64,000 bases of DNA from Sphingobacteriaceae bacterium. GTDB taxonomy: Bacteria; Bacteroidota; Bacteroidia; B-17B0; Aurantibacillaceae. How positions within the stretch are numbered: position 1 is the first letter of the stretch; each line of letters opens with the position of its first letter. Positions 17,925 through 27,022 of this stretch are shown piece after piece. The position numbers and the translations under genes were made by a program. The notes below the pieces were generated by a model. The model saw nothing but the letters and a program-made list of their open reading frames with translations, ran no database searches and had not been told where the DNA came from. The DNA is taken from contig JADJLA010000014.1 of assembly GCA_016705695.1 (NCBI GenBank), forward strand, positions 6,249-70,248, written 5' to 3'.

Positions 17925-18830
17925 CTAAAAATACCCGCCCTTTTTTCTATCTTCCATTGCAGCCTCACTTACTCTATCATCCATGCGCGTTGCACCACGT
18001 TCGCTTATTTTTGCTTCTTTTAATTCAGTAATTATATCATCTAACGAATAAGCTTCGCTTTCTACTGCAGCTGTGCAAGTCATATCGCCAACGGTACGAT
18101 AACGCACTTTTTTTATAACCACCACATCGCTTGCTTCTATCTGCACAAACTCATTAGTGTTCATTAATTGTCCATGCTCCGTTAAAATACATTCACGCTC
18201 GTGCGTAAAATAAATACTTGGTAATTCGATCTTCTCGCGTTTAATATAATTCCAAACATCCAACTCTGTCCAATTGCTTATTGGAAACACGCGAACGTTC
18301 TCTCCTTTATTAATTTTGCCATTATAGATATTCCAAAGCTCAGGGCGTTGCATTTTTGGATCCCACTGACCAAATTCATCGCGAATGGAAAATATGCGTT
18401 CTTTTGCGCGAGCCTTCTCTTCATCTCTTCTTGCCCCGCCAATACATGCATCAAATTCAAACTCTTCAATAACTTCTAACAGCGTATACGTTTGTAAACC
18501 GTTTCTACTTGGAAATTTTCCTTTTCCATCTTGTAACTTTTTTGCTTTAATAGTGTCGGCAACATAACGCACAATTAATTTCTCATCTAATTGTTTTGCC
18601 AAATTATCTCTGTAAGTAATAGCCTCAGGAAAATTATGCCCTGTGTCTACATGCACTAACGGAAATGGAAATTTCCCAGGGCGAAACGCCTTTATTGCCA
18701 AATGCACCAAACAAATACTGTCTTTACCGCCACTAAACAACAATGCAGGTCTATCAAACTGACCGGCAACTTCACGCAAAATGTGAATGGCTTCGTTCTC
18801 TAACTGATCTAAATAATCTAATTTACTCAT
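17925..18830 (-). CDS. cysD: Sulfate adenylyltransferase subunit 2
   Basis: A 301-residue catalytic subunit of ATP sulfurylase, forming APS from ATP and sulfate together with CysN. The PP-loop SGGKDS, the segment VHVDTGHNFPE and the C-terminal RYRTVGDMTCT are characteristic. I chose the ATG at 18830 (MSKLDYLDQLENEA), where the family begins, instead of the ATG seven codons upstream. The C-terminus ERGATRMDDRVSEAAMEDRKKGGYF is typical. It lies between cysH and cysN on the same strand. Confidence 0.95.
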   Translation of the reverse strand: MSKLDYLDQLENEAIHILREVAGQFDRPALLFSGGKDSICLVHLAIKAFRPGKFPFPLVHVDTGHNFPEAITYRDNLAKQLDEKLIVRYVADTIKAKKLQDGKGKFPSRNGLQTYTLLEVIEEFEFDACIGGARRDEEKARAKERIFSIRDEFGQWDPKMQRPELWNIYNGKINKGENVRVFPISNWTELDVWNYIKREKIELPSIYFTHERECILTEHGQLMNTNEFVQIEASDVVVIKKVRYRTVGDMTCTAAVESEAYSLDDIITELKEAKISERGATRMDDRVSEAAMEDRKKGGYF

Positions 18831-18867
18831 GTTTTTTTCTTCAAAATTCATAACTCATCATTCATAA

Positions 18868-19563
18868 TTACTTATGCAACCCACACTCCTTCTTACTTGC
18901 ATCTTCCCACCACCAACGTCCCGCTCTAAAATCTTCTCCTTCTTTTATGGCCCTTGTGCAAGGCTGGCAGCCAATACTCACAAAACCTTTATCGTGCAAT
19001 GGATTGTAAGGGATATTGTGCTTGAAAATAAAACCTTTCACTTCTTCTATTGTCCAATTTAACAGCGGATGAATTTTTATGATCTTATTTGCATCATCCC
19101 ATTCTACCATTGGCATATCGTTTCTGTTACCCGATTGATCAGCGCGAATTCCGGTGATCCAAATTGTATGGCCTTTTAATGCGCGCTTTAATGGCTCTAC
19201 CTTTCTTACAAAACAACATTCCTTTCTATTGTCAACATTTTCGTAAAAGCTGAATGGTCCTTTTTTAGTGACCATATCTTCCACCAATTGCGTATTAGGT
19301 GAAAAAGTAAGGATCGTTTTTTTGTACCGTTCTAACGTGCTATTAAAAACGGAATAGGTTTCCGGAAATAAACGACCTGTATCCAAAGTGAAAACAGAAA
19401 TATTCAAACTCTTAGAAAAGATCATGTGCGTGATCACTTGGTCTTCGTAACCCAAACTAGTTGAGAACACAACACTCTCAGAGGGCAATTGTGCAACAAG
19501 CTGTAGAATTTCTTCCGCAGTTTTGTTTTGAATTTTGTTTAATATGTTGCTTACTTTGTTCAA
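18868..19563 (-). CDS. cysH: Adenylyl-sulfate (APS) reductase, CysH family
   Basis: A 231-residue PAPS/APS reductase family enzyme that reduces APS to sulfite and AMP. The PP-loop-like STSLGYEDQV, FTLDTGRLFPE and the C-terminal catalytic ECGLH are present. The extra Cys pairs KECCFVRK and GCQPCTRA, which bind a 4Fe-4S cluster, mark the APS-using type, in line with the absence of an APS kinase. It directly abuts metZ upstream (adjacent coordinates). Confidence 0.94.
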   Translation of the reverse strand: MNKVSNILNKIQNKTAEEILQLVAQLPSESVVFSTSLGYEDQVITHMIFSKSLNISVFTLDTGRLFPETYSVFNSTLERYKKTILTFSPNTQLVEDMVTKKGPFSFYENVDNRKECCFVRKVEPLKRALKGHTIWITGIRADQSGNRNDMPMVEWDDANKIIKIHPLLNWTIEEVKGFIFKHNIPYNPLHDKGFVSIGCQPCTRAIKEGEDFRAGRWWWEDASKKECGLHK

Positions 19564-20730
19564 TTATTTTAATGCTTGCTCAATATCATTTAATATATCG
19601 TCTTTGTGTTCAAGTCCAATAGAAATACGAATAAGCCCAGGAGTAATTCCAACAGACAAACGTTCTTCTTCAGATAATTTACAATGTGTAGAAGATGCAG
19701 GATGTGTTGCAATACTTCTTACATCTCCCAAATTTGGAGAGATCTTGATCATTTGTAATTTATCCATGAATTTTTTTGCCGCCTCGTAACCACCCTTTAC
19801 GGTAATGGTAATTATTCCTCCACCCGCTTTCATTTGTTTTTTTGCAATGGCGTAATGCGGGTGAGACTTTAAAAACGGATACGAAACATTTTCCAGAGCG
19901 GAATTTTTTTCCAATGCTTCTGCAACAGCTAATGCATTTTCACAATGCTTATCCATGCGAATGGTCAACGTTTCTAAACTTTTACTTAAGGTCCATGCAT
20001 TAAACGGACTTAAAGACGGTCCGGTTAAACGGCCGTACAAATAAATTTCCCTGATCAATTCCTTTTTACCAACCACTACTCCACCCAATACTCGGCCTTG
20101 TCCGTCCATATATTTAGTGGCCGAATGAATTACCAGATCGGCGCCAAATTTTATAGGTTGCTGTAAATACGGTGTAGCAAAACAATTGTCAACGATCAAT
20201 AATTTGTTATGTTTTTTTGCGATCGCTGCAACAAATTCAAGATCGATTAATTCAATAGCAGGATTAGTTGGTGTTTCCAAATAAATAAAACGTGTTTCAG
20301 ATTTTATCAATTTTTCGATGCTGTTCGGATCCTTGATATTAAAATACGAATGTGAGATATTTAATTTCGGAAAATACTTGGTGAACAAAGCGTGTGTTGC
20401 ACCAAAAACCGATGAACACGACAAAATATGATCGCCAGACTTTAACAAAGCCATAAAACTTGTATAAATAGCGGCCATCCCGGAGGCACTTGCTACTCCA
20501 GCTTCTGCGCCTTCCATTATGCAAACTTTATTTACAAATTCATCCACATTTGGATTTGTATAACGCGAATAAATAAAATCATTGCTTTCCTCGTTAAATG
20601 CAGCGCGCATTTCCTCGGCAGTATCAAAAACAAAACTGCTGGTTAAATAGACAGGGGCCGAATGCTCGTTATTTTCTGAGCGTTTCATCTGTGCCCTAAT
20701 GGCATCTGTTTCGAAATGTTTCTTTGCCAT
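19564..20730 (-). CDS. metZ: O-succinylhomoserine sulfhydrylase-type PLP enzyme
   Basis: A 388-residue Cys/Met-metabolism PLP enzyme. It probably adds sulfide to an activated homoserine to make homocysteine, linking sulfate reduction to methionine. PLP-site features are SASGMAAIYTSFMAL, the Asp of IVDNCFATPYLQ, and the Schiff-base Lys in HSATKYMDGQGR. The N-terminus (FETDAIRAQMKRSENNEHS) resembles MetZ. Cystathionine gamma-synthase or O-acetylhomoserine sulfhydrylase remain possible from sequence alone. Its stop adjoins cysH and its start lies two bases from the OsmC gene, so it is tightly inside the operon. Confidence 0.85.
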   Translation of the reverse strand: MAKKHFETDAIRAQMKRSENNEHSAPVYLTSSFVFDTAEEMRAAFNEESNDFIYSRYTNPNVDEFVNKVCIMEGAEAGVASASGMAAIYTSFMALLKSGDHILSCSSVFGATHALFTKYFPKLNISHSYFNIKDPNSIEKLIKSETRFIYLETPTNPAIELIDLEFVAAIAKKHNKLLIVDNCFATPYLQQPIKFGADLVIHSATKYMDGQGRVLGGVVVGKKELIREIYLYGRLTGPSLSPFNAWTLSKSLETLTIRMDKHCENALAVAEALEKNSALENVSYPFLKSHPHYAIAKKQMKAGGGIITITVKGGYEAAKKFMDKLQMIKISPNLGDVRSIATHPASSTHCKLSEEERLSVGITPGLIRISIGLEHKDDILNDIEQALK

Positions 20731-20731
20731 G

Positions 20732-21145
20732 TTAGTTAAGTGTTATTTTGTAATTAATTTTTGCTGTTGGTTCCAATGTTTTAGAAACCGAGCAATATTT
20801 TTCTATTGATAATTTTACCGCACGTTCAGCTTTATCAAAGTCAACATTGCCTTTTATTTTAAAATGCAAAGTAATATTTCTAAATAAAGAGTGGTCTTCT
20901 ACTTTCTCACTTTCTCCTTCTACTTCTACATCAAAATCTATGATCTCTTGTTTTTGCTTCTTCAAAATAAGTATCACATCAATGGCGCTGCAACCACCAA
21001 CTGCTGCCAAAAGTAATTGGCGTGGACGCATTCCTTTTCCTTCTCCACCAATTTCAGGTGAACTATCCATTTGAATACTATTACCATCCTCGTTGCGTGC
21101 TTCCATGTGGAAATTATCATTGAGGCGTTTTACGTTTATCTTCAT
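20732..21145 (-). CDS. OsmC family protein
   Basis: A 137-residue protein of the OsmC/Ohr fold. Visible features are the glutamate-containing N-terminal sheet (GGEGKGMRPRQLLLAAVGGCSAIDVILIL, where the Cys corresponds to the peroxidatic or conserved Cys of the family) and the C-terminal SIEKYCSVSKTLEPTA with the second Cys. Members reduce peroxides or act on thiol-linked substrates. Placement within the sulfur assimilation operon suggests a role with reactive sulfur or oxidised thiols, but that is inference. Confidence 0.85.
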   Translation of the reverse strand: MKINVKRLNDNFHMEARNEDGNSIQMDSSPEIGGEGKGMRPRQLLLAAVGGCSAIDVILILKKQKQEIIDFDVEVEGESEKVEDHSLFRNITLHFKIKGNVDFDKAERAVKLSIEKYCSVSKTLEPTAKINYKITLN

Positions 21146-21177
21146 TTTTTAAAATTTATCCTATAAAGATACAAGTT

Positions 21178-22188
21178 TTAAAACGTATTTACGCCGTTAA
21201 CCGTTGTATATTTCATAGTGTACTTTACTCCGGGATTTAGGTATTTATAAGCGCTATGGCTTACTAATGCCGCCTCATGGAATCCGCATAAGATCAATTT
21301 TAGTTTATTCTTGTACGTATTAATATCGCCAATAGCCCAAACTCCTTCTATGTTAGTGCTGTAATCTTCGGTATTCACAATAATAGCATTTTTCTCAATG
21401 TTCAATCCCCAATTTTCCATTGGACCAAGTTTCGGACTCAAACCAAACAAGGGAATTAAATTATCGACTTCTATAATATGCTTTTCATTTGTTTTGGCAT
21501 TTACAACACCAACTGCTTTCAATACCTCTAACCCTTCTACATGGGATAAATTAGTATTCAACAATAAATTGATCCTGTTCTCTTGAGCCAATTTCAAAAC
21601 TTTGTTCACACTATCAGGTGCCCCACGAAATGCTTCACTGCGATGAACCAATGTAACTTCTTTTGCTATGTTTGCTAAAAAGATCGTCCAATCCAAAGCG
21701 CTATCGCCACCACCGGCTATAATTACTTTTTTATTACGATAAGCTTCCGGATCCAGAACCATGTATGAAATGCCTTTTCCATTTTCAAATTGTTCTAAAT
21801 TTTCAACTTCCGGTTTACGTGGTTCAAAACAACCTAGTCCGCCTGCAATAACTACGGCACGTGCATTTATTTTTGTTCCCATATTGGTAGTTAAAATAAA
21901 ATCTCGGTCGGCGATCTTATCTAATTTTTCTACGCGTTCACCAAATGTAAATGTTGGTTTAAAAGGCTCGGCCTGTTTCAAAAGATTATCTACCAACTCT
22001 TGTGCTAGCACAGTTGGGTAACCGGGAATATCATAAATTGGCTTTTTAGGATAGATCTCGGTAAGCTGACCACCTGCTTGCGGCAAATAATCAATTAAAT
22101 GACAACGCATTTTTAAAAGCCCTGCTTCAAAAATGGCGAACAATGCTACGGGTCCTGCACCAATTACGGCTATATCTGTTGTGATCAT
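21178..22188 (-). CDS. Ferredoxin--NADP reductase, thioredoxin-reductase-like type
   Basis: A 336-residue flavoprotein with FAD-binding AVIGAGPVALFAIFEAG, the family segment YLPQAGGQLTEIYPKKPIYDIPGYP, the NAD(P)-binding IIAGGGDSALDW and the C-terminal VWAIGDINTY. The redox CxxC of thioredoxin reductase is absent, placing it with the YumC-type ferredoxin/flavodoxin-NADP reductases. In this operon it is well placed to supply reduced ferredoxin to the sulfite reductase. It lies one base from the siroheme synthase gene. Confidence 0.88.
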   Translation of the reverse strand: MITTDIAVIGAGPVALFAIFEAGLLKMRCHLIDYLPQAGGQLTEIYPKKPIYDIPGYPTVLAQELVDNLLKQAEPFKPTFTFGERVEKLDKIADRDFILTTNMGTKINARAVVIAGGLGCFEPRKPEVENLEQFENGKGISYMVLDPEAYRNKKVIIAGGGDSALDWTIFLANIAKEVTLVHRSEAFRGAPDSVNKVLKLAQENRINLLLNTNLSHVEGLEVLKAVGVVNAKTNEKHIIEVDNLIPLFGLSPKLGPMENWGLNIEKNAIIVNTEDYSTNIEGVWAIGDINTYKNKLKLILCGFHEAALVSHSAYKYLNPGVKYTMKYTTVNGVNTF

Positions 22189-22189
22189 A

Positions 22190-23659
22190 TTAAAATAATA
22201 TTCGTTTTAAACTTAAAATTATAACTGCTATTCCCACTAAAAGCATTATGGCCTTTGTTGGGATCTTATTTGAAATGTATGCTGCGATGGGCGCTGCGAT
22301 GCAACCGCCAATTATTAATCCAATGATTATTGCCCAATGGGTTAAACCTATAAGTGTTACAAACGTTAATGAACTTGCCAACGCTATAAAAAATTCTGCC
22401 AAATTCACCGAACCAATTGTGTAACGCGGATTTCTTCCACGTGCAATCAATGTAGATGAAACAATTGGTCCCCAACCACCACCGCCAATAGAATCTAAAA
22501 AACCACCAACAGCAGCTAAAGGAAAAATTCGTTTTATTTTTTGACGAATGCTATCCTTTTTCAATGCTTTGAAAATAATTATAACACCTAACACCAAAGT
22601 ATAAATAGAAACTAAAGGTTTAATAATATAATTGTACTTGCTCAAACGATGAAAGTATGTATGCGCCTAAAATTGCTCCAATAACTCCGGGGATCAATAG
22701 CTTTTTGAATAGTTTATTATTTACGTTACCAAATTTCAAATGCATTAAACCTGAAACACCACTTGTAAATACTTCTGAAGCATGCACACTTGCACTCGAC
22801 GCTGCCGGTGTTATTCCAAACGATAATAAAAATGTTGTGGCAGTTACACCATACGCCATGCCTAAGGCGCCATCGATCATTTGTGCGGTGAAGCCCGCCA
22901 ATATGTAAAGAAAAATTGACGAATCGATGTTTTGTGCGATCTGAGTTGACAATCCGCCAATAACAGCCGGTGGTAGAAAATAACAAAACAAGTATCCTAA
23001 AATTAGCAGAGCAGGAATTGAAAAACTATAGATCAGCAATCGCTTTCTGCCAATACCTGACTTTTCTCCTATCCCTTCTTTCGAAAGAACAGACGTGATC
23101 TTGTTCAGTTGATCAACTTTAGTGGAGAAATCACCACTGAGGTACTTTCGTACTTCAATTAAACTTTCAACAGAGTCATTAATATTATCAGGGAAAGAAT
23201 CTTCAAAAGTTTCACGAATACGCTTTGCTAAAGTTGGTGATTTCCCATTTGTTGAGATCGCAATTTTTATTTGACCTTTTTGAACAATACTTCCCAAATA
23301 AAAATCACAAAGTGAAGGTTTGTCTGCTGCGTTGGTCAAACTCCGCGTTGCGTCGCCTATTTTTTTATTCTCAATGCAGGTTTCTTGGTTGTAATAGCTA
23401 CAATAATCAATTCCTTTTCGTTAAGATCTTTTTCTTCGAATGAACGCTCAAACAAAACAATATTATCTCTTTCTTCGGCTAGTTTTTTTATGCCGTCAGA
23501 TATGATGGTTCCAATTAAAGTTATCTCTGTTAACGGACTATTATTTAAAATAGCCGTTATCTTTTCCAAAGCAACTTTGCCACCTCCAACTATAAGGACA
23601 TGAAAATTCTCCAGTTTTAAAAACACGGGAAATAATTTATTATTTGCCACCTCCGACAC
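22190..23659 (-). pseudogene. Siroheme synthase (precorrin-2 dehydrogenase) - TauE/SafE fusion, frameshifted twice
   Basis: Read across two frameshifts, this is a protein of about 489 residues. The N-terminal Rossmann domain has VLIVGGGKVALEKI, then KIAISTNGKSPTLAK, as in the CysG/Met8 domain that oxidises precorrin-2 for siroheme. It is followed by a TauE/SafE-type membrane exporter (AGFTAQMIDGALGMAYG, GGFLDSIGGGGWGP), likely for sulfite. The GTG start at 23659 overlaps the cobA stop. Break 1 is in a run of seven A (minus strand, 23360-23366), where ALRIKK meets IGDATRS. Break 2 is near 22639-22642, where removing one C restores SSFEKYNYIIKPLVS. Flanking genes are intact, so error or very recent decay is likely. 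Confidence 0.85.
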
Positions 23660-24429
23660 TAATTCAATGCATATTTTACATGATGAGACAATGAATCGTA
23701 GTATTTATGGAACTTCACCACATCGCCGATCACAATAATTGCCGGTGATTTGATGTTTTGATCTTTCACTTCTTCTACTATCGTTTCAATACTTCCAATA
23801 GCTACATTTTCGGTTGCCAAAGTTCCATTTTGAATTACCGCAATCGGTTTTTCCCCTTTTCCATTGGCCTTAAATGCTTCTGCTATTTGTTGCAGCTTTG
23901 ATAAGCCCATTAAGATCACAACCGTTGCATTGCTTTTTGCGGCATCATAAATATCATTCGATAGTTCGCCATTTTGTTTAGTAGCTGTAATTACCCAAAA
24001 ACTTTCGCTGACACCGCGATGAGTAACAGGAATTCCACTTGCACCCGGAACACCAATGGAACTTGAAATGCCGGGAACAATTGACGTTTCAATATTAAAT
24101 GCATCGGCATGTGCAATTTCCTCGCTGCCTCTTCCGAATACAAACGGATCACCGCCTTTTAAACGCACTACTCTTCCGTGCGTAAAAGCAAGGTCCACAA
24201 TTAAATTGTTTATTTGCTCTTGTGTATATTCATGTTTGTTCTTTCGCTTTCCCACATAGATCTTTAAAGTATCTATTGGGGCATATTTTAATAATTCTTT
24301 ATTTACCAAAGCGTCATATAAGATCACATCGGCTTCGCTTAAAGCGTTAATAGCTTTTAGGGTTATTAATTCAGGGTCACCGGGACCGGCGCCTACAACT
24401 GTTAATTTTGGATATATTTCTTTTTTCAT
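23659..24429 (-). CDS. cobA: Uroporphyrinogen-III C-methyltransferase
   Basis: A 256-residue SAM-dependent methyltransferase that makes precorrin-2 from uroporphyrinogen III, the first step to siroheme. Diagnostic segments are VVGAGPGDPELITLKA, the VRLKGGDPFVFGRG loop, and VPGISSSIGVPGASGIPVTHRG. Together with the downstream precorrin-2 dehydrogenase it supplies siroheme to the sulfite reductase encoded just upstream. The stop overlaps the next gene's GTG start by one base. Confidence 0.96.
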   Translation of the reverse strand: MKKEIYPKLTVVGAGPGDPELITLKAINALSEADVILYDALVNKELLKYAPIDTLKIYVGKRKNKHEYTQEQINNLIVDLAFTHGRVVRLKGGDPFVFGRGSEEIAHADAFNIETSIVPGISSSIGVPGASGIPVTHRGVSESFWVITATKQNGELSNDIYDAAKSNATVVILMGLSKLQQIAEAFKANGKGEKPIAVIQNGTLATENVAIGSIETIVEEVKDQNIKSPAIIVIGDVVKFHKYYDSLSHHVKYALN

Positions 24430-24465
24430 TGTTGTTGTTTTTAAATTGTTTGTATGTTTTCCTCC

Positions 24466-24541
24466 CCTTCATGTACTCCCCCCTCAAGAGGGGGATGGTT
24501 TCCGCTCAGAGTGACAAAGGAGAAAACCATCACACTGAGCT
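24466..24541. repeat. Palindromic intergenic repeat between sulfite reductase and cobA
   Basis: CCCCCTCaagaGGGGG-type and nested ATGGTTTcc...AAACCAT and GCTCAG...CTGAGC pairs make a compact hairpin inside the 168-base gap. No gene is visible. It could stabilise or process the operon mRNA. Confidence 0.5.
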
Positions 24542-24597
24542 GTTCATTATCATACAGCAACAACAATATTCGTACTTTATATAGATGTATTTCTTTT

Positions 24598-26720
24598 TCA
24601 TTTTACTTCCTCCAGAATTTCTGTTTTTAACTTCTTTCTGTAAATTTTTACCGCTTCTACAAATTGTTTAGCCTCATTAAAATATTTTACCGAGAATTCC
24701 TCCGACGGCTCATTTTTACTTATTTGTAATACGGATTCCTTGAATGCACTGAATTCACCGGTCTCAACAAAGTGCTTGTCAAAATCAGCGATCAATGTAT
24801 GATGCGTATTTACATGAACGCCCTTATTTAATAACAAACCTTTTGCCGCGTGAATAAATGATGCATAACTATAATAGATACTGTCACCAAACTGATTGTT
24901 ATCGAAAGCTTCGGCACTCCATGCCAATTTTTCATCTGCTTCAAAAAACAAGGTTTGAACAAGTCAATTATCACACCGGCACATTCGCCAACACCGATCT
25001 CTGTCTTAAATTTTTCTTCCGAACCCCAATCAAAGTATTCATCCGCATTTAAGTTCGAATTATCGCCGATTGGTTTTAATAGTTGATAAAAATGATCTTT
25101 TCCCTTTCTATCGTAATACGAATTGAAATATTCTCCTTCCACCGCACCCTTCTCAAAGTCGTTAAATAATTTTCTCAAAACATCGGGCGCTCGCTTGCTG
25201 GCAACCTTAATTACTTTTTCAGCAATTCTACCTTTACCATTCCCTTTTGTTCCACCACCTAACAACACTTGCAATGCAGGCACAACGTTTGTTCCAACTT
25301 TAAATGAACTTCCATGAAAACCAATTTGTGCTAAACCGTGCTGGCCGCAAGAATTCATACAGCCGCTAATTTTAATTTTTATATCATGGTTGTGAATTAA
25401 ATCTGGGAACTCTGCATATATCACTTTTTCTAATTCTGCTGAAATATTTGTGCTATTAGAAATTGCCAAATTACAAGTGTCCGTTCCCGGGCAAGCGGTA
25501 ATATCACCTACTGAATCAAAACCCGAAGTTGCAAGTTCTAATTCCGACAATTCCGCGAATAAAAATGGCAATTCTTCAATCCACACTTGCTTTAATAAAA
25601 AACCTTGATTAATTGTGAGGCGAATATCAGAAGCGTCTGCATATTTTTTTATTACGTCAACAAATTTTCTGGTTCTATCGGAAGAAATATTTCCCAACAA
25701 AATTTTTACGTATACGCCATAATAGCCCTGTTGCTTTTGCTCAAACGTATTTGTGTTTAACCATTGATCATATTTCTTCTCGTTTATCACAGGTGTTACT
25801 TTAGGCAATTTATTTTTTAAAACCGGTATGCTAATAATTGTATCTGTGTCAATTTCTACTGTTTTATATAATACTGCTTTTTCCTCTTCAATGGTTAGTT
25901 TCAAAAACTCAGCAATACCAATCTTGTTGATCAAATATTTAATACGTGCTTTATGTCTACTCGCTCTTTCTCCGTAACGATCAAACACACGAATGGATGC
26001 TTCCACAAAAGGAATTAATTTATTCTCAGGCAAAAACTCGTAAGCTGTTTGTGCTAAAAAGGGTTGCGCGCCCAATCCTCCTCCAACAAGTACTTTAAAA
26101 CCCCTTTCATTATTCTCATTTAGTTTTGGAATGAAACCAAAGTCATGGATATAGGTAAATGCAGTATCCTTATCGTTATTTGAAAAAGCAATTTTTATTT
26201 TTCTACCTAATTCTTGTCCAAATGGTTTGCGCAAAAAATAGCTGAACAATGCATTAGCATAAGGCGAAACATCAAAAGGCTCATTTGGATCAATTCCTGA
26301 TTCGGGCGATGCGGTAATATTTCTCACTGTGTTTCCACAAGCTTCTCGTATGGTAATATCGTCCTGTTCTAGTTTTGCCCATAGTTCCGGTGTTCTATCT
26401 AAACTCACATGGTGAATTTGAATATCTTGGCGTGTGGTTAAATGTAAATTTCCATTTGAATATTCGTCGCTGATATCGGCAACGCGCAGGAGTTGTTTAG
26501 CGCTCACTTTTCCAAAAGGTAATTTAATACGGATCATTTGCACGCCTTGTTGGCGTTGACCATAAACGCCACGAGCCAAACGTAGGCTCCTGAATTTTTC
26601 TTCATGAATTTTTCCTTCACGAAATTCGCGGATCTTTTTATCCAGATCAATAATATCCTTTTCTACCAGTGCTTTGGTAGAGTGCTCTATTAATTCTAAT
26701 TCTGTTCTAAAACTTTGCAT
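24598..26720 (-). pseudogene. Sulfite reductase hemoprotein with C-terminal HEPN domain, one frameshift
   Basis: Across one frameshift the gene encodes about 707 residues. The first 590 are a siroheme/4Fe-4S nitrite/sulfite reductase (RLARGVYGQRQQGVQMIRIK, the substrate-binding REACGNTVRNI, and cluster ligands TACPGTDTC and SGCMNSCGQHG), reducing sulfite to sulfide. The C-terminal 118 residues are a HEPN-type helical domain (FFEADEKLAWSAEAFDN). Restoring one base near 24957-24961 joins ECAGVIIDL to VQTLFFEADEK in one frame. This fusion architecture is known in Bacteroidota. It is the first structural gene of the sulfur operon. Because it is otherwise perfectly conserved, a sequence error is plausible. 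Confidence 0.87.
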
Positions 26721-26740
26721 AACTAATTTTTATGTTTTTA

Positions 26741-26776
26741 AATTAAAAAGCCCTTCACGTGGGAAACGGAAGGGCT
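26741..26776 (-). terminator. Terminator/attenuator hairpin in the 5' leader of the sulfur operon
   Basis: On the minus strand AGCCCTTC (26776-26769) and GAAGGGCT (26756-26749) form a perfect eight-base stem with a 12-base loop, followed by T5. The hairpin lies 21 bases before the sulfite reductase ATG and after a short Cys/Met-rich reading frame. It can only act by stopping its own operon early, so it is best read as an attenuator. Confidence 0.82.
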
Positions 26777-26797
26777 CTTAAATGAAAATAAATATCA

Positions 26798-26878
26798 TTA
26801 CCGCACCCGTTGAGGGTAACACATCATACAACACATCATGTGTTTGGATAATTTGATATGTATAACAACACCTATCAT
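26798..26878 (-). CDS. Cys/Met-rich leader peptide (candidate attenuation peptide)
   Basis: A 26-codon frame runs from the ATG at 26878 to the TAA at 26798. Codons 14-20 read MMCCMMC, followed by YPQRVR and stop. An internal ATG at 26839 would give a 13-residue version starting at that block, with about 40 bases of 5' leader. Seven consecutive sulfur-amino-acid codons directly ahead of a terminator and a sulfate-assimilation operon fit a ribosome-stalling attenuator sensing charged tRNA-Cys and tRNA-Met. ACCC/GGGT within the frame's end can form a hairpin, and GGGT or AACGG could instead pair with GCCC or CCGTT in the terminator. Those pairings are short and inferred. Confidence 0.7.
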   Translation of the reverse strand: MIGVVIHIKLSKHMMCCMMCYPQRVR

Positions 26879-26886
26879 AGTGACCA

Positions 26887-26917
26887 CAAAGTAACGACGG
26901 CAAAATGAGTCTGTCAA
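26887..26917 (-). promoter_or_regulatory. Promoter of the sulfate-assimilation operon
   Basis: On the minus strand TTGA (26917-26914), a 19-base spacer and TTACTTTG (26894-26887) resemble the Bacteroidota TTTG / TAnnTTTG consensus with one mismatch in each box. Transcription would begin near 26880-26883, immediately before the leader peptide frame. Confidence 0.55.
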
Positions 26918-26945
26918 GTAAATGGACAATTATTTTCTATATCTC

Positions 26946-27022
26946 CTATGGGCATAGTAGGCATTTATGACCTAGAACGGACGAAATTACTGGATTCTTC
27001 CCTTTTCTAGGCACGTCATAAA
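26946..27022. promoter_or_regulatory. Dyad-rich region upstream of the sulfur operon promoter, candidate operator
   Basis: CTATGGGCATAG (26946-26957) is a near-perfect palindrome. TTTATGAC-CTAGAA (26964-26977) is mirrored by TTCTAG-gcac-GTCATAAA (27005-27022). The word TTTCTAGGC occurs again at 27028-27036. The positions suit a repressor or activator; the nearby Rrf2 regulator is a candidate binder, but no known motif was matched. Confidence 0.4.

Noticed and set aside
26741..26878. SAM or other metabolite riboswitch upstream of the sulfite reductase gene
   Set aside because: No recognisable SAM riboswitch core was seen, and the leader is short and occupied by a coding-like Cys/Met frame. 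A novel RNA element is not excluded, but peptide-based attenuation explains more.
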